A DNA stretch of 64,000 nucleotides from Tenacibaculum sp. M341 (GCF_004337695.1 NZ_SJXJ01000011.1:62001-126000), one strand, 5' to 3'; shown: positions 1 through 9,281, numbered from the stretch's first letter. Notes: generated from the sequence alone by a model not told the origin. Numbers and translations: made by a program.

Positions 1-469
1 CCGATTTTCCTACTGTATACTTTATAGCTGCAACTATGGATGCTATACCTAATCCAAAAAACAATAATGAATATAGAAAGTTTTCTTTACCAAAAGCTGT
101 ATAGATTAATAAAAGCGCTACTATTAAAGTAATAATTGCTGTAATAATCATAGCTTGTTTCATTTGTTTTGGACTAATAGCGCCTGATGCTACCATTCTA
201 GCTTCTCCTTCTCTATTTTTATCCGTTCCTTTTATACCATCACCATAATCATTTGCAAAGTTTGATAATACTTGAAAACCAATAGTCGTTAAAATAGCTA
301 ACCAGAAAATTGAATTCTCCAATATGCTTGGCTTGCTAAAGTTTCCTTTAAAAACGTTTGCCAAAACATCATAAGAATCATTATACCCTAAAAAAGCTCC
401 TACAATAATTCCGGAAACAGATAATGGTAACGTTCGTAAACGTGCTGCTTTTATATAGTTTTTTATCAT
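1..469 (-). CDS. menA: 1,4-dihydroxy-2-naphthoate polyprenyltransferase (partial, 3' end outside window)
   Basis: This is the N-terminal ~156 residues of a UbiA-superfamily integral membrane prenyltransferase. In menaquinone synthesis MenA transfers a polyprenyl chain to 1,4-dihydroxy-2-naphthoate. Reading the minus strand from the ATG at 469 gives a protein beginning MIKNYIKAARLRTLPLSVSG, with the expected aspartate-rich substrate motif NDYGDGIKGTD about 80 residues in, followed by several hydrophobic segments. No stop codon is reached before base 1, so the C-terminal half, including the second Asp-rich motif, lies outside. The gene follows the terminator of the upstream iron-sulfur gene and is probably transcribed separately. 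Menaquinone is the usual quinone of Bacteroidota and a plausible acceptor for the neighbouring redox module. The assignment is firm; the missing end is a window effect. Confidence 0.9.
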   Translation of the reverse strand, partial: MIKNYIKAARLRTLPLSVSGIIVGAFLGYNDSYDVLANVFKGNFSKPSILENSIFWLAILTTIGFQVLSNFANDYGDGIKGTDKNREGEARMVASGAISPKQMKQAMIITAIITLIVALLLIYTAFGKENFLYSLLFFGLGIASIVAAIKYTVGKS

Positions 470-483
470 TTTTAATCCATAAA

Positions 484-509
484 AAAAGGAAGAATAATTT
501 CTTCCTTTT
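484..509 (-). terminator. Rho-independent terminator after the CCG-domain gene
   Basis: An 11-bp perfect inverted repeat, AAAAGGAAGAA (484-494) and TTCTTCCTTTT (499-509), has a 4-base loop. Read on the minus strand the hairpin is followed by a T run (487 down to 481). It lies just past the stop of the gene at 528 and before the menA start, so it probably ends the iron-sulfur operon. Confidence 0.75.
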
Positions 510-527
510 CTTTATTCGTATTATAAT

Positions 528-1307
528 TTATAAATTATTTGCTTCAGCAATTAGCTCTGCAATATCTTTTACTACAATTTGATCTTCTTTTAAGTGAAAT
601 TTCACACCATCAGTCATCATTGTATTACAGTAAGGACATCCTGTTGCTATAATTTCAGGATTTGTTTCTAAAGCATCCTTAGTACGTAAAATATTAATAT
701 CAATATTTCCTTGTTCTGGTTCTTTAAACATTTGAGCTCCACCAGCACCACAACATAAAGCTGTAGATTTGTTACGCTTCATCTCTGTAGATTTCACTCC
801 TAAACGACGAATTAAATCACGCGGAGTTTCATATACATCATTTGCACGTCCTAAATAACAAGGATCGTGGTATGTTAATCTTTTATTCTTTAAATTTTCA
901 CCTTCAATAGATAGTCTATTCTCAGCAATTAACTTATTAATGTATTGTGTGTGATGATATACATTATAATTTCCTCCTAAACCAGGATACTCATTTTTTA
1001 AAGTATTATATGAGTGAGGGTCGCAAGTAACTATTGTTTTAACTTCATAAGCATTTAAAATTTCAATATTAGCCATTGCTTGCATTTGAAATAAAAACTC
1101 ATTTCCTGCTCTTTTTGCTGCATCTCCTGTTGAACTTTCTTCAGTTCCTAACACCGCAAAATCAACATTTGCTTGGTGTAATATTTTTACAAACGATTTA
1201 GTGATCTTTTTAGCTCTATCATCATAACTTCCTGCAGCTCCTACCCAAAACAACACTTCTGGTTGTTTTCCTTGAGCCATCATTTCTGCCATTGTTGGTA
1301 CGTTCAT
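528..1307 (-). CDS. CCG-domain (HdrB-like) iron-sulfur oxidoreductase subunit
   Basis: A 259-residue cysteine-rich protein of the heterodisulfide-reductase subunit B / glycolate-oxidase GlpC family. The CCG signature is seen as HDPCYLGR near residue 147, then LCCGAGGAQMF near 184, and a final CPYCNTMM cluster; these cysteines bind a non-cubane or cubane Fe-S centre in the family. It has no membrane helix or signal peptide, so it is cytosolic. The gene directly upstream (1444-2757) encodes a membrane protein with two 4Fe-4S clusters, 136 bp away on the same strand, and the two probably form one electron-transfer complex (HdrC-like plus HdrB-like). The physiological donor and acceptor cannot be told from sequence. 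The family is certain, the substrate unknown. Confidence 0.85.
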   Translation of the reverse strand: MNVPTMAEMMAQGKQPEVLFWVGAAGSYDDRAKKITKSFVKILHQANVDFAVLGTEESSTGDAAKRAGNEFLFQMQAMANIEILNAYEVKTIVTCDPHSYNTLKNEYPGLGGNYNVYHHTQYINKLIAENRLSIEGENLKNKRLTYHDPCYLGRANDVYETPRDLIRRLGVKSTEMKRNKSTALCCGAGGAQMFKEPEQGNIDINILRTKDALETNPEIIATGCPYCNTMMTDGVKFHLKEDQIVVKDIAELIAEANNL

Positions 1308-1443
1308 AATTAATTTTAAATTTTGGAATTATGAAATCTAAACTTTTTCGTTCTATTCATAATTGTAAATTAATAATTGTTTTTTTGGTTGTTACACCGT
1401 ATACTTTTTTGGAAATCAATTCAAGTTAATGAACCGTTGAGTA

Positions 1444-2757
1444 CTACTCATCTTTCCAGTTTAATCTATCCATTTGACTATACTGCCAAGGCGCACCATT
1501 GTTTTCAATGTTAGTCATCATCATGTTTAACTCTTGTGGAGCAGCAGACTCTTCCATAACAAGGTATCTACGCATTTCCATAATAATAGATAAAGGATCT
1601 ATACCAATAGGACATTCTTGTACACAAGCATTACAACTTGTACATGCCCATAATTCTTCTCTGGTAATATAATCGTCTAATAATTGCTTTCCATCTGGCT
1701 TAAATTCACCATTATTTTCATCAATATTTTTACCAACTTCCTCTAAACGATCACGAGTATCCATCATAATTTTACGAGGAGATAATTTTTTACCTGTTAA
1801 GTTAGCTGGACAAGATGATGTACATCTACCACACTCTGTACAAGTGTAAGAATTCATTAACTGTACCCAATTTAAATCGGTTACATCAGAAGCACCAAAC
1901 TTCTCTGGCTCTTCATCCTCAGCACCATCTTCTGGCATTGCATATGGATCTGCATTTGGATCCATCATCATTTGTACTTCTTTAGTAACTGCTTCTACGT
2001 TTGTAAACTGACCTTTAGGTTTTAAGTTAGCAAAGAATGTATTTGGGAATGCTAATAAAATGTGTAAGTGCTTTGAATAATATAAATAGTTCAAGAATAT
2101 TAAAATACCGATAATGTGTAACCACCAAGCAGCTCTTTCGATAGTATGAAGTTCTTCTGGTGAATATCCGCTAAACCAAGGAGCAATAAATTGAGAAATC
2201 ACATTTCCATGACCAGCCTCTTGAAAATGAACATCCGTAGCATTCATCACTAAGAATAAAGTCATTAATACTATTTCAAAATATAAAATAATATTACCAT
2301 CATTCTTTGGCCATCCTTCCATTTCTTTACTCCAAAAACGCTTAATTTTTTCAATGTTTCTTCTTAACCAAAAGATAATTACAGAAACTAATACTAAAAC
2401 AGCTAAAATTTCAAAGTTCCCTATTAAAAAACCATAAAGACTTCCTAAAGGTCCACTAAAAATTCTGTGAGTTCCTAAAAATCCATCTACAACGATTTCG
2501 AGTACCTCTATATTAATAAGAATGAATCCTATGTAAACAACAACATGTAAAATACCAGAAACGGGTCTGCGTACCATTTTGTATTGCCCTAAAGCAATCT
2601 TTGCCATGTTTTTCCATCTTTCAGGTTTTCTGTCTGTTCTATCTACATCCTTCCCTAATTTTATATTTCGTATTAACTTTCGAACATTCATTACGAAATA
2701 ACCTATTCCTGCGATAAATATTAGTGCAAAAAAGATGTTTGGTACGTATTTCTCCAT
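1444..2757 (-). CDS. Membrane-bound 4Fe-4S ferredoxin-domain protein (HdrC/NarI-like fusion)
   Basis: A 437-residue protein. The N-terminal ~230 residues hold about five hydrophobic helices with several histidines, like the cytochrome b-type membrane anchor of nitrate reductase gamma subunits. After a linker come two ferredoxin clusters: CTECGRCTSSCP near residue 304 and CTSCNACVQECP near 369. The last 50 residues are HdrC-like. The arrangement suggests that electrons move between menaquinone in the membrane and the soluble CCG-domain partner encoded downstream (528-1307). Whether haem is bound is inference from the histidine-bearing helices. The gene sits next to envelope genes (MlaD, amidase, LptD), an order I associate with Flavobacteriia. 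Firm for domain content, open for function. Confidence 0.82.
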   Translation of the reverse strand: MEKYVPNIFFALIFIAGIGYFVMNVRKLIRNIKLGKDVDRTDRKPERWKNMAKIALGQYKMVRRPVSGILHVVVYIGFILINIEVLEIVVDGFLGTHRIFSGPLGSLYGFLIGNFEILAVLVLVSVIIFWLRRNIEKIKRFWSKEMEGWPKNDGNIILYFEIVLMTLFLVMNATDVHFQEAGHGNVISQFIAPWFSGYSPEELHTIERAAWWLHIIGILIFLNYLYYSKHLHILLAFPNTFFANLKPKGQFTNVEAVTKEVQMMMDPNADPYAMPEDGAEDEEPEKFGASDVTDLNWVQLMNSYTCTECGRCTSSCPANLTGKKLSPRKIMMDTRDRLEEVGKNIDENNGEFKPDGKQLLDDYITREELWACTSCNACVQECPIGIDPLSIIMEMRRYLVMEESAAPQELNMMMTNIENNGAPWQYSQMDRLNWKDE

Positions 2758-2788
2758 TTGTTATTATTACTTAATTATTATTTAATCT

Positions 2789-3754
2789 TTATTGATTACT
2801 TATGTTCTTATTATTGTTTTCTTGATTATATGGCTTTGGTTTCTTTCCAAATAAAGAAAAATGCACAAATCGTTTCGGATTCAATTTCATTTCTCTCAAT
2901 AGCTCTTCCATTTCTTTAGTTGCATTATTTAAATTCGTATACAATTGGTCATCAGAAAGTAATTTCCCCATTGTACCTTTACCACTTTTAATGGTTGCTA
3001 ATAAAGAATTTGCATTTTGCAAAGTCTGTTCTAATTTCTTAACCGTTTCACCTAAATTAGCTTTCGCTAAATCTTCTGAAACTTTAGTGAAGTTATCTGT
3101 TATTTTTTTAGTATTTTCAACAGTTGCGCTAAGATTCGATTTGTTTTCTGATAGTAATTTATTTACCGAACTAATTGTAGCATTCACATTTCTCATAGTA
3201 GCCTCAAAACCTACCATAGTTCTATTTAAACTTTTTCTTGCATCTTTGTCTAAAGTAGAGTTCAATCCAATTACTAAAGAATCTACATGCACTAAAACAC
3301 TTTCTAATTTTGCTTGTATTGGATTTAATTTCTCTCCTACTGATGAAAATAAATCTGATTCAATATCTCCGTTTAAATAATCACCTGAAATAGCATTTTC
3401 ACCCTCGTAATTAGGAATAATTGCTAAGTTTTGACCTCCCATTAATCCGGCAGAGTAAATTTTAGCTACACTTTTTTTCGAAAATTTAAAGTCGTCATCA
3501 ATAGACATTTTCACTAATAAACTTCCTTTTTTATCTGGCTTAGGATTAAAAGTAATTTGATCTACTTTACCTACTTGAAGTCCGTTAATTGTAACAATAC
3601 TCGCTTCACTCAAACCATTAATATTCTCATATTCAACAAAGAAATAACGCGAGCTAGGGCTAAATATATTTTGTCCTTTTAGGAAGTTATATCCCCAAAT
3701 TCCAAGAGCAATAATTGCTAATGATATAATTCCTGTTTTAAGTTCTTTCGACAT
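2789..3754 (-). CDS. MCE/MlaD-domain lipid transport protein
   Basis: A 321-residue protein with one N-terminal membrane helix (about residues 7-25) followed by an MCE domain (about 38-115, with GLSEASIVTINGLQVGKV), the lipid-binding fold of MlaD and Mce proteins. Residues ~130-260 are a predicted long helical region rich in Asn, Lys and Leu, as in MCE proteins that build a hydrophobic channel across the periplasm. The family works with an ABC permease and ATPase in moving phospholipids between inner and outer membranes; those partners are not in this window. It is separated from the ferredoxin gene by 31 bp and from the amidase by 68 bp on the same strand, so joint transcription is possible. 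The C-terminus is hydrophilic and Asn/Lys-rich. Confidence 0.88.
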   Translation of the reverse strand: MSKELKTGIISLAIIALGIWGYNFLKGQNIFSPSSRYFFVEYENINGLSEASIVTINGLQVGKVDQITFNPKPDKKGSLLVKMSIDDDFKFSKKSVAKIYSAGLMGGQNLAIIPNYEGENAISGDYLNGDIESDLFSSVGEKLNPIQAKLESVLVHVDSLVIGLNSTLDKDARKSLNRTMVGFEATMRNVNATISSVNKLLSENKSNLSATVENTKKITDNFTKVSEDLAKANLGETVKKLEQTLQNANSLLATIKSGKGTMGKLLSDDQLYTNLNNATKEMEELLREMKLNPKRFVHFSLFGKKPKPYNQENNNKNISNQ

Positions 3755-3822
3755 AGACTATATATTACTAAAACACGAAATTACTAATTATTTTTGGGAG
3801 ATTTAAGTAGATTTTTTCTAAA

Positions 3823-5151
3823 TTATCGTTTTCTGAGCGCTTGTTGTATAGAAATTTTCTGTCCATTTTCAAAAGCAACAATAAAACACCCCTTATGACC
3901 AGCATTTTTTGCAACTTTTAAATTCTTTTTAGCTTGAGTAAAACTAGTTGAGCTACCATAATAGTATTTGAAGTATTCATCTATCACTAGTACTTCAACA
4001 TCTTCTAAACCTCTAAAATTAAAATTCTCATCTGTTAAATACTCTCTTGATGCTGCTATTTGTACCTTAAACTCAATAATTACTTCTTGAGGCACTATTG
4101 TTAAAACTGGTTCTTGTTTGTCAATCTTTGCAGGTTTCTTTTCTGTAAGATTCTTTGTAGGTTCTTTTTTCTTAATCTTTTCAGTGCTAACAACAGTTTC
4201 TTTCTTTTTAACTGGCGGAGTGCTTTTAGGTTTTACCTCTTTTTTAACTGCTGGTACTTTTTTCTCTTTCTTGGCTACAGTAGTTGTACTAGTTTCCTTT
4301 TTTCCAGTAATTGTATTTTGCTTTTTATCGGAGGTTACTACTTTGTTGTCAACCGTATTTAATTTCTGTTGATTAATATATTTTCCTATTGCTTTTGCTA
4401 TAGATTTTGCCATTTTTAACTGTCCTACGGAAGAGTTCAAAAATTTACCTTCTGCCTTGTTAGTAAGAAAACCTAACTCAATTAATACACTAGGCATCAC
4501 AGTTTCTCTAAGTACTAAAAAGTTGTTCTGTTTTACACTTCTATCATACCTTTTTGCTAAAGAAAAATTATTCTGAACAAGTTCTGCAAAAGCCAAACTT
4601 TCATCTAAGTTTTCTTCTTGAAGCATTGACAGACTAATTACAGACTCTGGTGAATTTGGATCATAATCATAATTTTTCTCATAATTATCCTCCATTAAAA
4701 TTACAGCATTCTCTCTTTTGGCTATTTCTAAGTTTTGTTTATTTCCACTTAATCCTAAAACAAAAGTTCCGGCTCCAAATGCTTTTGGACTTCTATATGA
4801 ATCACAATGAACAGACACAAACAAATCTGCTTTTCCTTCATTCGCTATTTTAGCTCTATTATGAAGTTCTACAAAAACATCTTTGTTTCTGGTATACACT
4901 ACTTCAATATCTTTATTGTTTTTTTCAAGCTCTTTACCTATTAATAAAGCTACTTTTAAAACAATTTTAGATTCTCTGTATCCATTACCTAAGTTACCAG
5001 GATCTTTTCCTCCGTGTCCTGCGTCTAAAACTACCTTATACTTCTTTTGTGCATATGAAGTATGTATCCCGTACATCACAAATATTAACATCAGCATATA
5101 AACTGAAGTTATTCTATTAATATTATATTTGCTGAATTTTAAGAAATGCAT
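3823..5151 (-). CDS. N-acetylmuramoyl-L-alanine amidase with C-terminal SPOR domain
   Basis: A 442-residue exported Amidase_3 enzyme that cuts the bond between N-acetylmuramic acid and L-alanine in peptidoglycan. A signal peptide ends near SYAQ (residues 32-35). Zinc ligands and catalytic residues are visible: H46 in VLDAGHGGKD, E60, H115 in FVSVHCDS, and E225 in SVLIELGF. Residues ~270-350 are a Lys/Thr/Pro-rich linker, and ~360-440 form a SPOR-like domain that in other proteins targets denuded glycan strands at the septum. A TTG codon lies one position upstream; the ATG at 5151 is chosen. The gene is divergent from the LptD-like gene with about 90 bp between them. A role in cell division or daughter-cell separation is likely. 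Confidence 0.9.
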   Translation of the reverse strand: MHFLKFSKYNINRITSVYMLMLIFVMYGIHTSYAQKKYKVVLDAGHGGKDPGNLGNGYRESKIVLKVALLIGKELEKNNKDIEVVYTRNKDVFVELHNRAKIANEGKADLFVSVHCDSYRSPKAFGAGTFVLGLSGNKQNLEIAKRENAVILMEDNYEKNYDYDPNSPESVISLSMLQEENLDESLAFAELVQNNFSLAKRYDRSVKQNNFLVLRETVMPSVLIELGFLTNKAEGKFLNSSVGQLKMAKSIAKAIGKYINQQKLNTVDNKVVTSDKKQNTITGKKETSTTTVAKKEKKVPAVKKEVKPKSTPPVKKKETVVSTEKIKKKEPTKNLTEKKPAKIDKQEPVLTIVPQEVIIEFKVQIAASREYLTDENFNFRGLEDVEVLVIDEYFKYYYGSSTSFTQAKKNLKVAKNAGHKGCFIVAFENGQKISIQQALRKR

Positions 5152-5241
5152 CAATAAAATTTAACTAATTTTGGCTCTTTAAGGTTTGGTGCTTCAAATA
5201 TTGAGCCATACTTTTATCAAACAAAAATAGCATTTATCGAG

Positions 5242-7947
5242 TTGAAAGCAAATTCATCCTACATACTTTTATTTTTATTTCTTTTTTGCTTCAAAATAAG
5301 TGTTGCTCAAGAAGGTGATAAAAAGGGAATTCCAGAGCAATTAATTACAAAAAAAGATTCAGCTAAGGTTATAAAAGAAAAAACAAATTTTAGCATTAAA
5401 AACGACAGTGTACCTGTTGTAAAAACCGATTCTATTCCCAAAGACTCTATTATTAAACCAAAAGAAGTTATTGATTATATAGTTACTCACGATGCTGAGG
5501 ATTATACAATTCAAAATGCAAAAAATAAAACTGTAACTTTATACAACAACGCAAGAGTTGTGTATGGTGATGTTGATTTGAAAGCTGGTAAAATAATAGT
5601 AAACTATAAAAATAATACTGTATACGCTACAGGTATAAAAGATAGTACTGGTTATGTACAGCGTCCTGTTTTTAAACAAGGAAATCAAGAATCTGAACAA
5701 GATTCTATTTTATTCAACTTTAAAACTGAAAAAGCACTTATTTATGGTATTAAAACAGTGCAGGGTGAAATGATTACCTATGGAGAAAAAACAAAACGTG
5801 TAAATGATTCTACTATATATATGAGTAGACTTCGTTTTACAACCTCTAAAAAGAAAAGACCAGATTACCATATTGCCACTAACAAAGCAAAACTTGTTCC
5901 TGGTAAAAAAATTATTGTAGGTGCAAGTAACTTGGTTATTTCTGATGTACCTACTCCTTTATATTTACCATTTGCGTATTTTCCTTTAACACAAGAAAGA
6001 ACTTCTGGTTTTATCATTCCTTCATGGGGTGAGAATAATCAACAAGGATTCTTTTTACAAAATGGTGGATATTATTTTGCTATTAGTGATTATTTTGATT
6101 TACAAGTTACTGGAGATGTATACTCCAATGGAAGTTGGGCTATAAACACAAATACAAACTATAAGGTTCGGTATAAATATTCTGGAGGACTTAGTTTCCG
6201 TTTTCAGAATTTAACAACTAGTATTAAAGGATTTAGCGATTTTTCTCAAACATCTAATTATAATCTTTCGTGGAATCACCGACAAGACACTAAATCTAGT
6301 CCTAACTCTAGTTTAACTGCACGAGTTAATATTAGTAGTAGTAGTCAGTTTTTTAGACAATCATTAAATGAGATTGATCAAAATCAAAGATTAAATAATT
6401 CATTTAACTCCTCTATTACGTATTCAAAAAAGTTTGTGGGTACTCCTTTTAATATGACTACAAGTATTACTCATAATCAAAACTCAACAAACGAAATTGT
6501 TAATATGACATTACCTAACTTGCAAATAAATATGGATCGTATTTATCCGCTTGCAGGAAAAGGAGGTATTAAAAAAAACCCAATACAAAAAATAGGTGTT
6601 ACTTATAACTCAAGTACAGAATATAGAATACGAACTACTGAAGATAATTTCTTAACCTCAAGAATGTTTGAAGGTGCTAGATCGGGGGTTCAACACAATG
6701 CTAGTGCTAATACCAACATAAAGGCATTTAAATATTTCACTTTATCTCCTAATGTAAGTTACAAAGACGTTTGGTATTTTAATCGAATTCAAAAACGTTA
6801 CGATCCTACATTCGAAAACAATGACGACACCCTTGGAGCAGCTGTAAACGACACCATTAGTGGTTTTAATAGATTTAACGAATATAATTTTGGGGTTTCT
6901 TTAAGTACTAATGTTTATGGTACGTTTAATTTTAAAAAGGGACGATTAAAAGCTATTAGACATACAATTAGACCTACAGTATCTTGGAGTTACCGTCCTA
7001 ATTTTGCTGAAGAGTTTGAACAAACTGTTCAAAGTAATGCTGATGGAGACATGATTACCTATAACCAATTTGAAGGAGGTATTTATGGTACTCCTGGAAT
7101 TGGTACTTCTAACTTGATTAGTATGAGTGTAAACAACGTATTAGAAGCAAAAGTTGCTCCTAAAGATGATGACGATAGTGATGAAGACAAAAAAATAACA
7201 CTTCTTAATAACTTAAACTTTAGTACTAGTTATGACATTACTAAAGATTCCTTACGTTGGAGCAACGTTAGCTTTTCTGCAGGTACACAACTATTTAAAA
7301 ATAAAATGGCGGTAAACCTTTCAGGTAATCTAGATCCTTATCAAATAAATGATCAAGGAGTTCGTATCAACAAATTCAATAAAGACTTATTTAGATTGAA
7401 TAGCGCCACTTTAACCGCAAACTATAGTTTTTCTAGTAAAGATTTTGAAGATGATAAAGGTGGTCAAAACAACAATAATCAGAACAACAATCCAAATAAC
7501 CCACCTGACGTTTTTGGATCTGATGTAGACCCTACAAATGGTTTTGTGAATAGACAACCAAGTACTAGTAAAGAACCAATTGAAGAAGAAGCTGAATTAT
7601 ACAAAGCTAAAGTGCCATGGGATTTAGCATTAATTTATTCTGCTAATTATTCTAACAACGGTATTAATAACGCAGGTATACAAACACATACTTTAGGTTT
7701 TAGTGGAAATGTAGAACTAACTCCTAAATGGAAAGTAGGATTTCGCTCTTCTTACGATATAAAAAATGGCGCTTTCTCTTACACTACTATGAACTTTTCT
7801 AGAGATTTAGATAGTTGGCGTTTTAACTTTAATTGGGTTCCGTTTGGTAACTTTACTTCATATAACTTCTTTATTGGAGTTAAATCTTCTATGTTAAGTG
7901 ATTTAAAATGGGATAAGAGACAACCACCTGATAGACGTTTATTCTAA
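5242..7947 (+). CDS. LptD/OstA-like LPS-assembly outer-membrane protein
   Basis: A 901-residue outer-membrane protein. A signal peptide (residues 1-22, ending SVAQ) is followed by a low-complexity stretch, an OstA/LptA-like beta-jellyroll domain (~75-210, with the repetitive VVYGDVDLKAGKIIVNY pattern), then a large beta-barrel rich in aromatic/Ser alternation through to ~900. LptD with the lipoprotein LptE inserts lipopolysaccharide into the outer leaflet. Bacteroidota versions are often larger and annotated only as LptD-like; an Asn/Asp-rich insert (QNNNNQNNNPNNPPD, ~745-760) is visible here. No ATG lies close upstream in frame, so TTG at 5242 is the likely start, giving a normal signal peptide. 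RidA follows 69 bp downstream. Confidence 0.85.
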   Translation: MKANSSYILLFLFLFCFKISVAQEGDKKGIPEQLITKKDSAKVIKEKTNFSIKNDSVPVVKTDSIPKDSIIKPKEVIDYIVTHDAEDYTIQNAKNKTVTLYNNARVVYGDVDLKAGKIIVNYKNNTVYATGIKDSTGYVQRPVFKQGNQESEQDSILFNFKTEKALIYGIKTVQGEMITYGEKTKRVNDSTIYMSRLRFTTSKKKRPDYHIATNKAKLVPGKKIIVGASNLVISDVPTPLYLPFAYFPLTQERTSGFIIPSWGENNQQGFFLQNGGYYFAISDYFDLQVTGDVYSNGSWAINTNTNYKVRYKYSGGLSFRFQNLTTSIKGFSDFSQTSNYNLSWNHRQDTKSSPNSSLTARVNISSSSQFFRQSLNEIDQNQRLNNSFNSSITYSKKFVGTPFNMTTSITHNQNSTNEIVNMTLPNLQINMDRIYPLAGKGGIKKNPIQKIGVTYNSSTEYRIRTTEDNFLTSRMFEGARSGVQHNASANTNIKAFKYFTLSPNVSYKDVWYFNRIQKRYDPTFENNDDTLGAAVNDTISGFNRFNEYNFGVSLSTNVYGTFNFKKGRLKAIRHTIRPTVSWSYRPNFAEEFEQTVQSNADGDMITYNQFEGGIYGTPGIGTSNLISMSVNNVLEAKVAPKDDDDSDEDKKITLLNNLNFSTSYDITKDSLRWSNVSFSAGTQLFKNKMAVNLSGNLDPYQINDQGVRINKFNKDLFRLNSATLTANYSFSSKDFEDDKGGQNNNNQNNNPNNPPDVFGSDVDPTNGFVNRQPSTSKEPIEEEAELYKAKVPWDLALIYSANYSNNGINNAGIQTHTLGFSGNVELTPKWKVGFRSSYDIKNGAFSYTTMNFSRDLDSWRFNFNWVPFGNFTSYNFFIGVKSSMLSDLKWDKRQPPDRRLF

Positions 7948-8016
7948 TAAACAGATAGTTTAAGTTTACAGATAGGTATTATTCAAAAAATAAAGCAACT
8001 AAAAAACTTATATAAA

Positions 8017-8397
8017 ATGAAAAAAATAATTAACACAAGCAAAGCTCCTGCTCCTATAGGTCCGTATAACCAAGCAGTTTTAAGTGGTAATACATTATAC
8101 ACATCTGGACAAATAGCTTTGAATCCAGAAACAGGAGAACTTGTATTAGATGATATACAAACTGAAACTAAACAAGTTTTAGAAAATATGAAAGCGGTAT
8201 TAGAAGAAGCTGAAATGACTTTTGAAAATGTTGTAAAAACTTCTATTTTTATATCTGATATGAATAATTTTGCTGCTATTAATGAAGTTTATGCTTCATA
8301 TTTTAATGAAGAAAGCGCACCAGCAAGAGAAACTGTAGAAGTTGCAAACTTACCTAAGTTTGTAAACGTAGAAATTAGCATGATTGCTATAAAATAA
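8017..8397 (+). CDS. ridA: RidA family reactive-intermediate deaminase
   Basis: A 126-residue cytosolic protein of the YjgF/YER057c/UK114 family, normally a trimer. RidA hydrolyses reactive enamine/imine intermediates made by pyridoxal-phosphate enzymes such as threonine dehydratase. The conserved substrate-binding arginine is R104 in SAPARETVEVANLP, and the N-terminal APAPIGPYNQAV and the TSGQIALNPETG motifs match the family. Length is standard (about 125-130). It is probably cotranscribed with the upstream LptD-like gene or has its own promoter in the 69-bp gap; a strong terminator follows immediately. Confidence 0.95.
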   Translation: MKKIINTSKAPAPIGPYNQAVLSGNTLYTSGQIALNPETGELVLDDIQTETKQVLENMKAVLEEAEMTFENVVKTSIFISDMNNFAAINEVYASYFNEESAPARETVEVANLPKFVNVEISMIAIK

Positions 8398-8403
8398 CAT
8401 ATA

Positions 8404-8430
8404 AAAGGATGCCTTTAAAAGGCATCCTTT
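8404..8430 (+). terminator. Terminator after ridA
   Basis: A 10-bp perfect stem, AAAGGATGCC (8404-8413) and GGCATCCTTT (8421-8430), with a TTTAAAA loop, starts 6 bases past the ridA stop. The T tail is short, but the stem is GC-rich for this genome. It may also serve the convergent gene at 8475. Confidence 0.75.
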
Positions 8431-8474
8431 GTCTAACTAATAAAAAATAAGTAATAGAAATTTACTTAAAAAAA

Positions 8475-9155
8475 CTAATTCATCTGTGCTAATAGCTCAT
8501 CTATAGTTTTAGCCATTACAACACCTGGTAATTTAACTGGTGAACCTATTTGCGCTACAAAAGTTCCTTTTACTTCTCCTTTCTTAAAAGTAGTAAACCC
8601 AACTCTATAAAGTCCTCTTGTTAACGCTTTCAACGGATCTCCTTTTTTACTCTTATATCTTAATAACGAATTGTATTTTCTTCCACTAGGCTGTTTAGGC
8701 ATTTCTCCACTATCATCGTTTCTTGCTAATACTGTCCACGAAGCAGAAGCTGCATCTTTAATTTTTTCTTTTGTTAAAATATCAGATCTTTCTAAAGTAA
8801 TGTATGTGTCAAAATAATCTTTAGCATCAGCATTTGCATCAAATGTTTTTCCTTTTATCGGATTTTTCGCCTTAACATTTTTAGCTGGAGACATCATTCT
8901 TAGTCCTAATTCTGGAGCTACTGCAGGTACCCAAACATAAATGTAATAGAACTTTTTTCCGTTTTTAACTTCATCTTCAGTATTAGGTGCAGCATATCCT
9001 AAATAACTTACCACATCTGTATATGGTACTTTTTTCTTTACGAAACCTATCTTTTTTTCTATTGAACTACCAAATGATCCAAGTTTTTGAGCATTTGCTG
9101 TTGATAAAGTAAAAATTGAGATCGCTAATAATAATGTAATTTTCAGTGTTTTCAT
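8475..9155 (-). CDS. LipL32-family surface/outer-membrane protein homologue
   Basis: A 226-residue exported protein with a clear resemblance to LipL32, the major outer-membrane lipoprotein of pathogenic Leptospira (Pfam LipL32). From memory of the leptospiral sequence, blocks that line up are YYIYVWVPAVAPELGLRMMSP, FDTYITLERSD, KYNSLLRYK and LTRGLYRVGFTTFKKGEVKG. The signal peptide (1-22, ending STANAQ) is of the signal-peptidase I type, without a lipobox cysteine, unlike leptospiral LipL32. The acidic Asp-rich loop of LipL32 is reduced here to ARNDDSGE. LipL32 folds as a beta-jellyroll that binds calcium and extracellular matrix; the role of non-leptospiral homologues is unknown. It appears monocistronic. 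Confidence 0.8.
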   Translation of the reverse strand: MKTLKITLLLAISIFTLSTANAQKLGSFGSSIEKKIGFVKKKVPYTDVVSYLGYAAPNTEDEVKNGKKFYYIYVWVPAVAPELGLRMMSPAKNVKAKNPIKGKTFDANADAKDYFDTYITLERSDILTKEKIKDAASASWTVLARNDDSGEMPKQPSGRKYNSLLRYKSKKGDPLKALTRGLYRVGFTTFKKGEVKGTFVAQIGSPVKLPGVVMAKTIDELLAQMN

Positions 9156-9281
9156 TTTTTTGTTGATTTATTACAACACAAAATTACATATGAAGAAGGC
9201 TTTAAAAATGTCTCAATAAAAAAGTGACATCATCTAGTTCATATTTGATCACTTTAAGAAGTTATTTGTTTTAAAAATAAA

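Noticed and set aside
2991-3380. A 129-codon plus-strand open frame
   Set aside because: It lies wholly inside the MlaD gene on the other strand, has no family resemblance, and its composition mirrors the reverse of that gene.
4114-4372. Overlapping Phe/Leu-rich plus-strand frames looking like membrane proteins
   Set aside because: They are the reverse of the Lys/Thr/Pro-rich linker of the amidase, where Lys codons read backwards give Phe and Leu.
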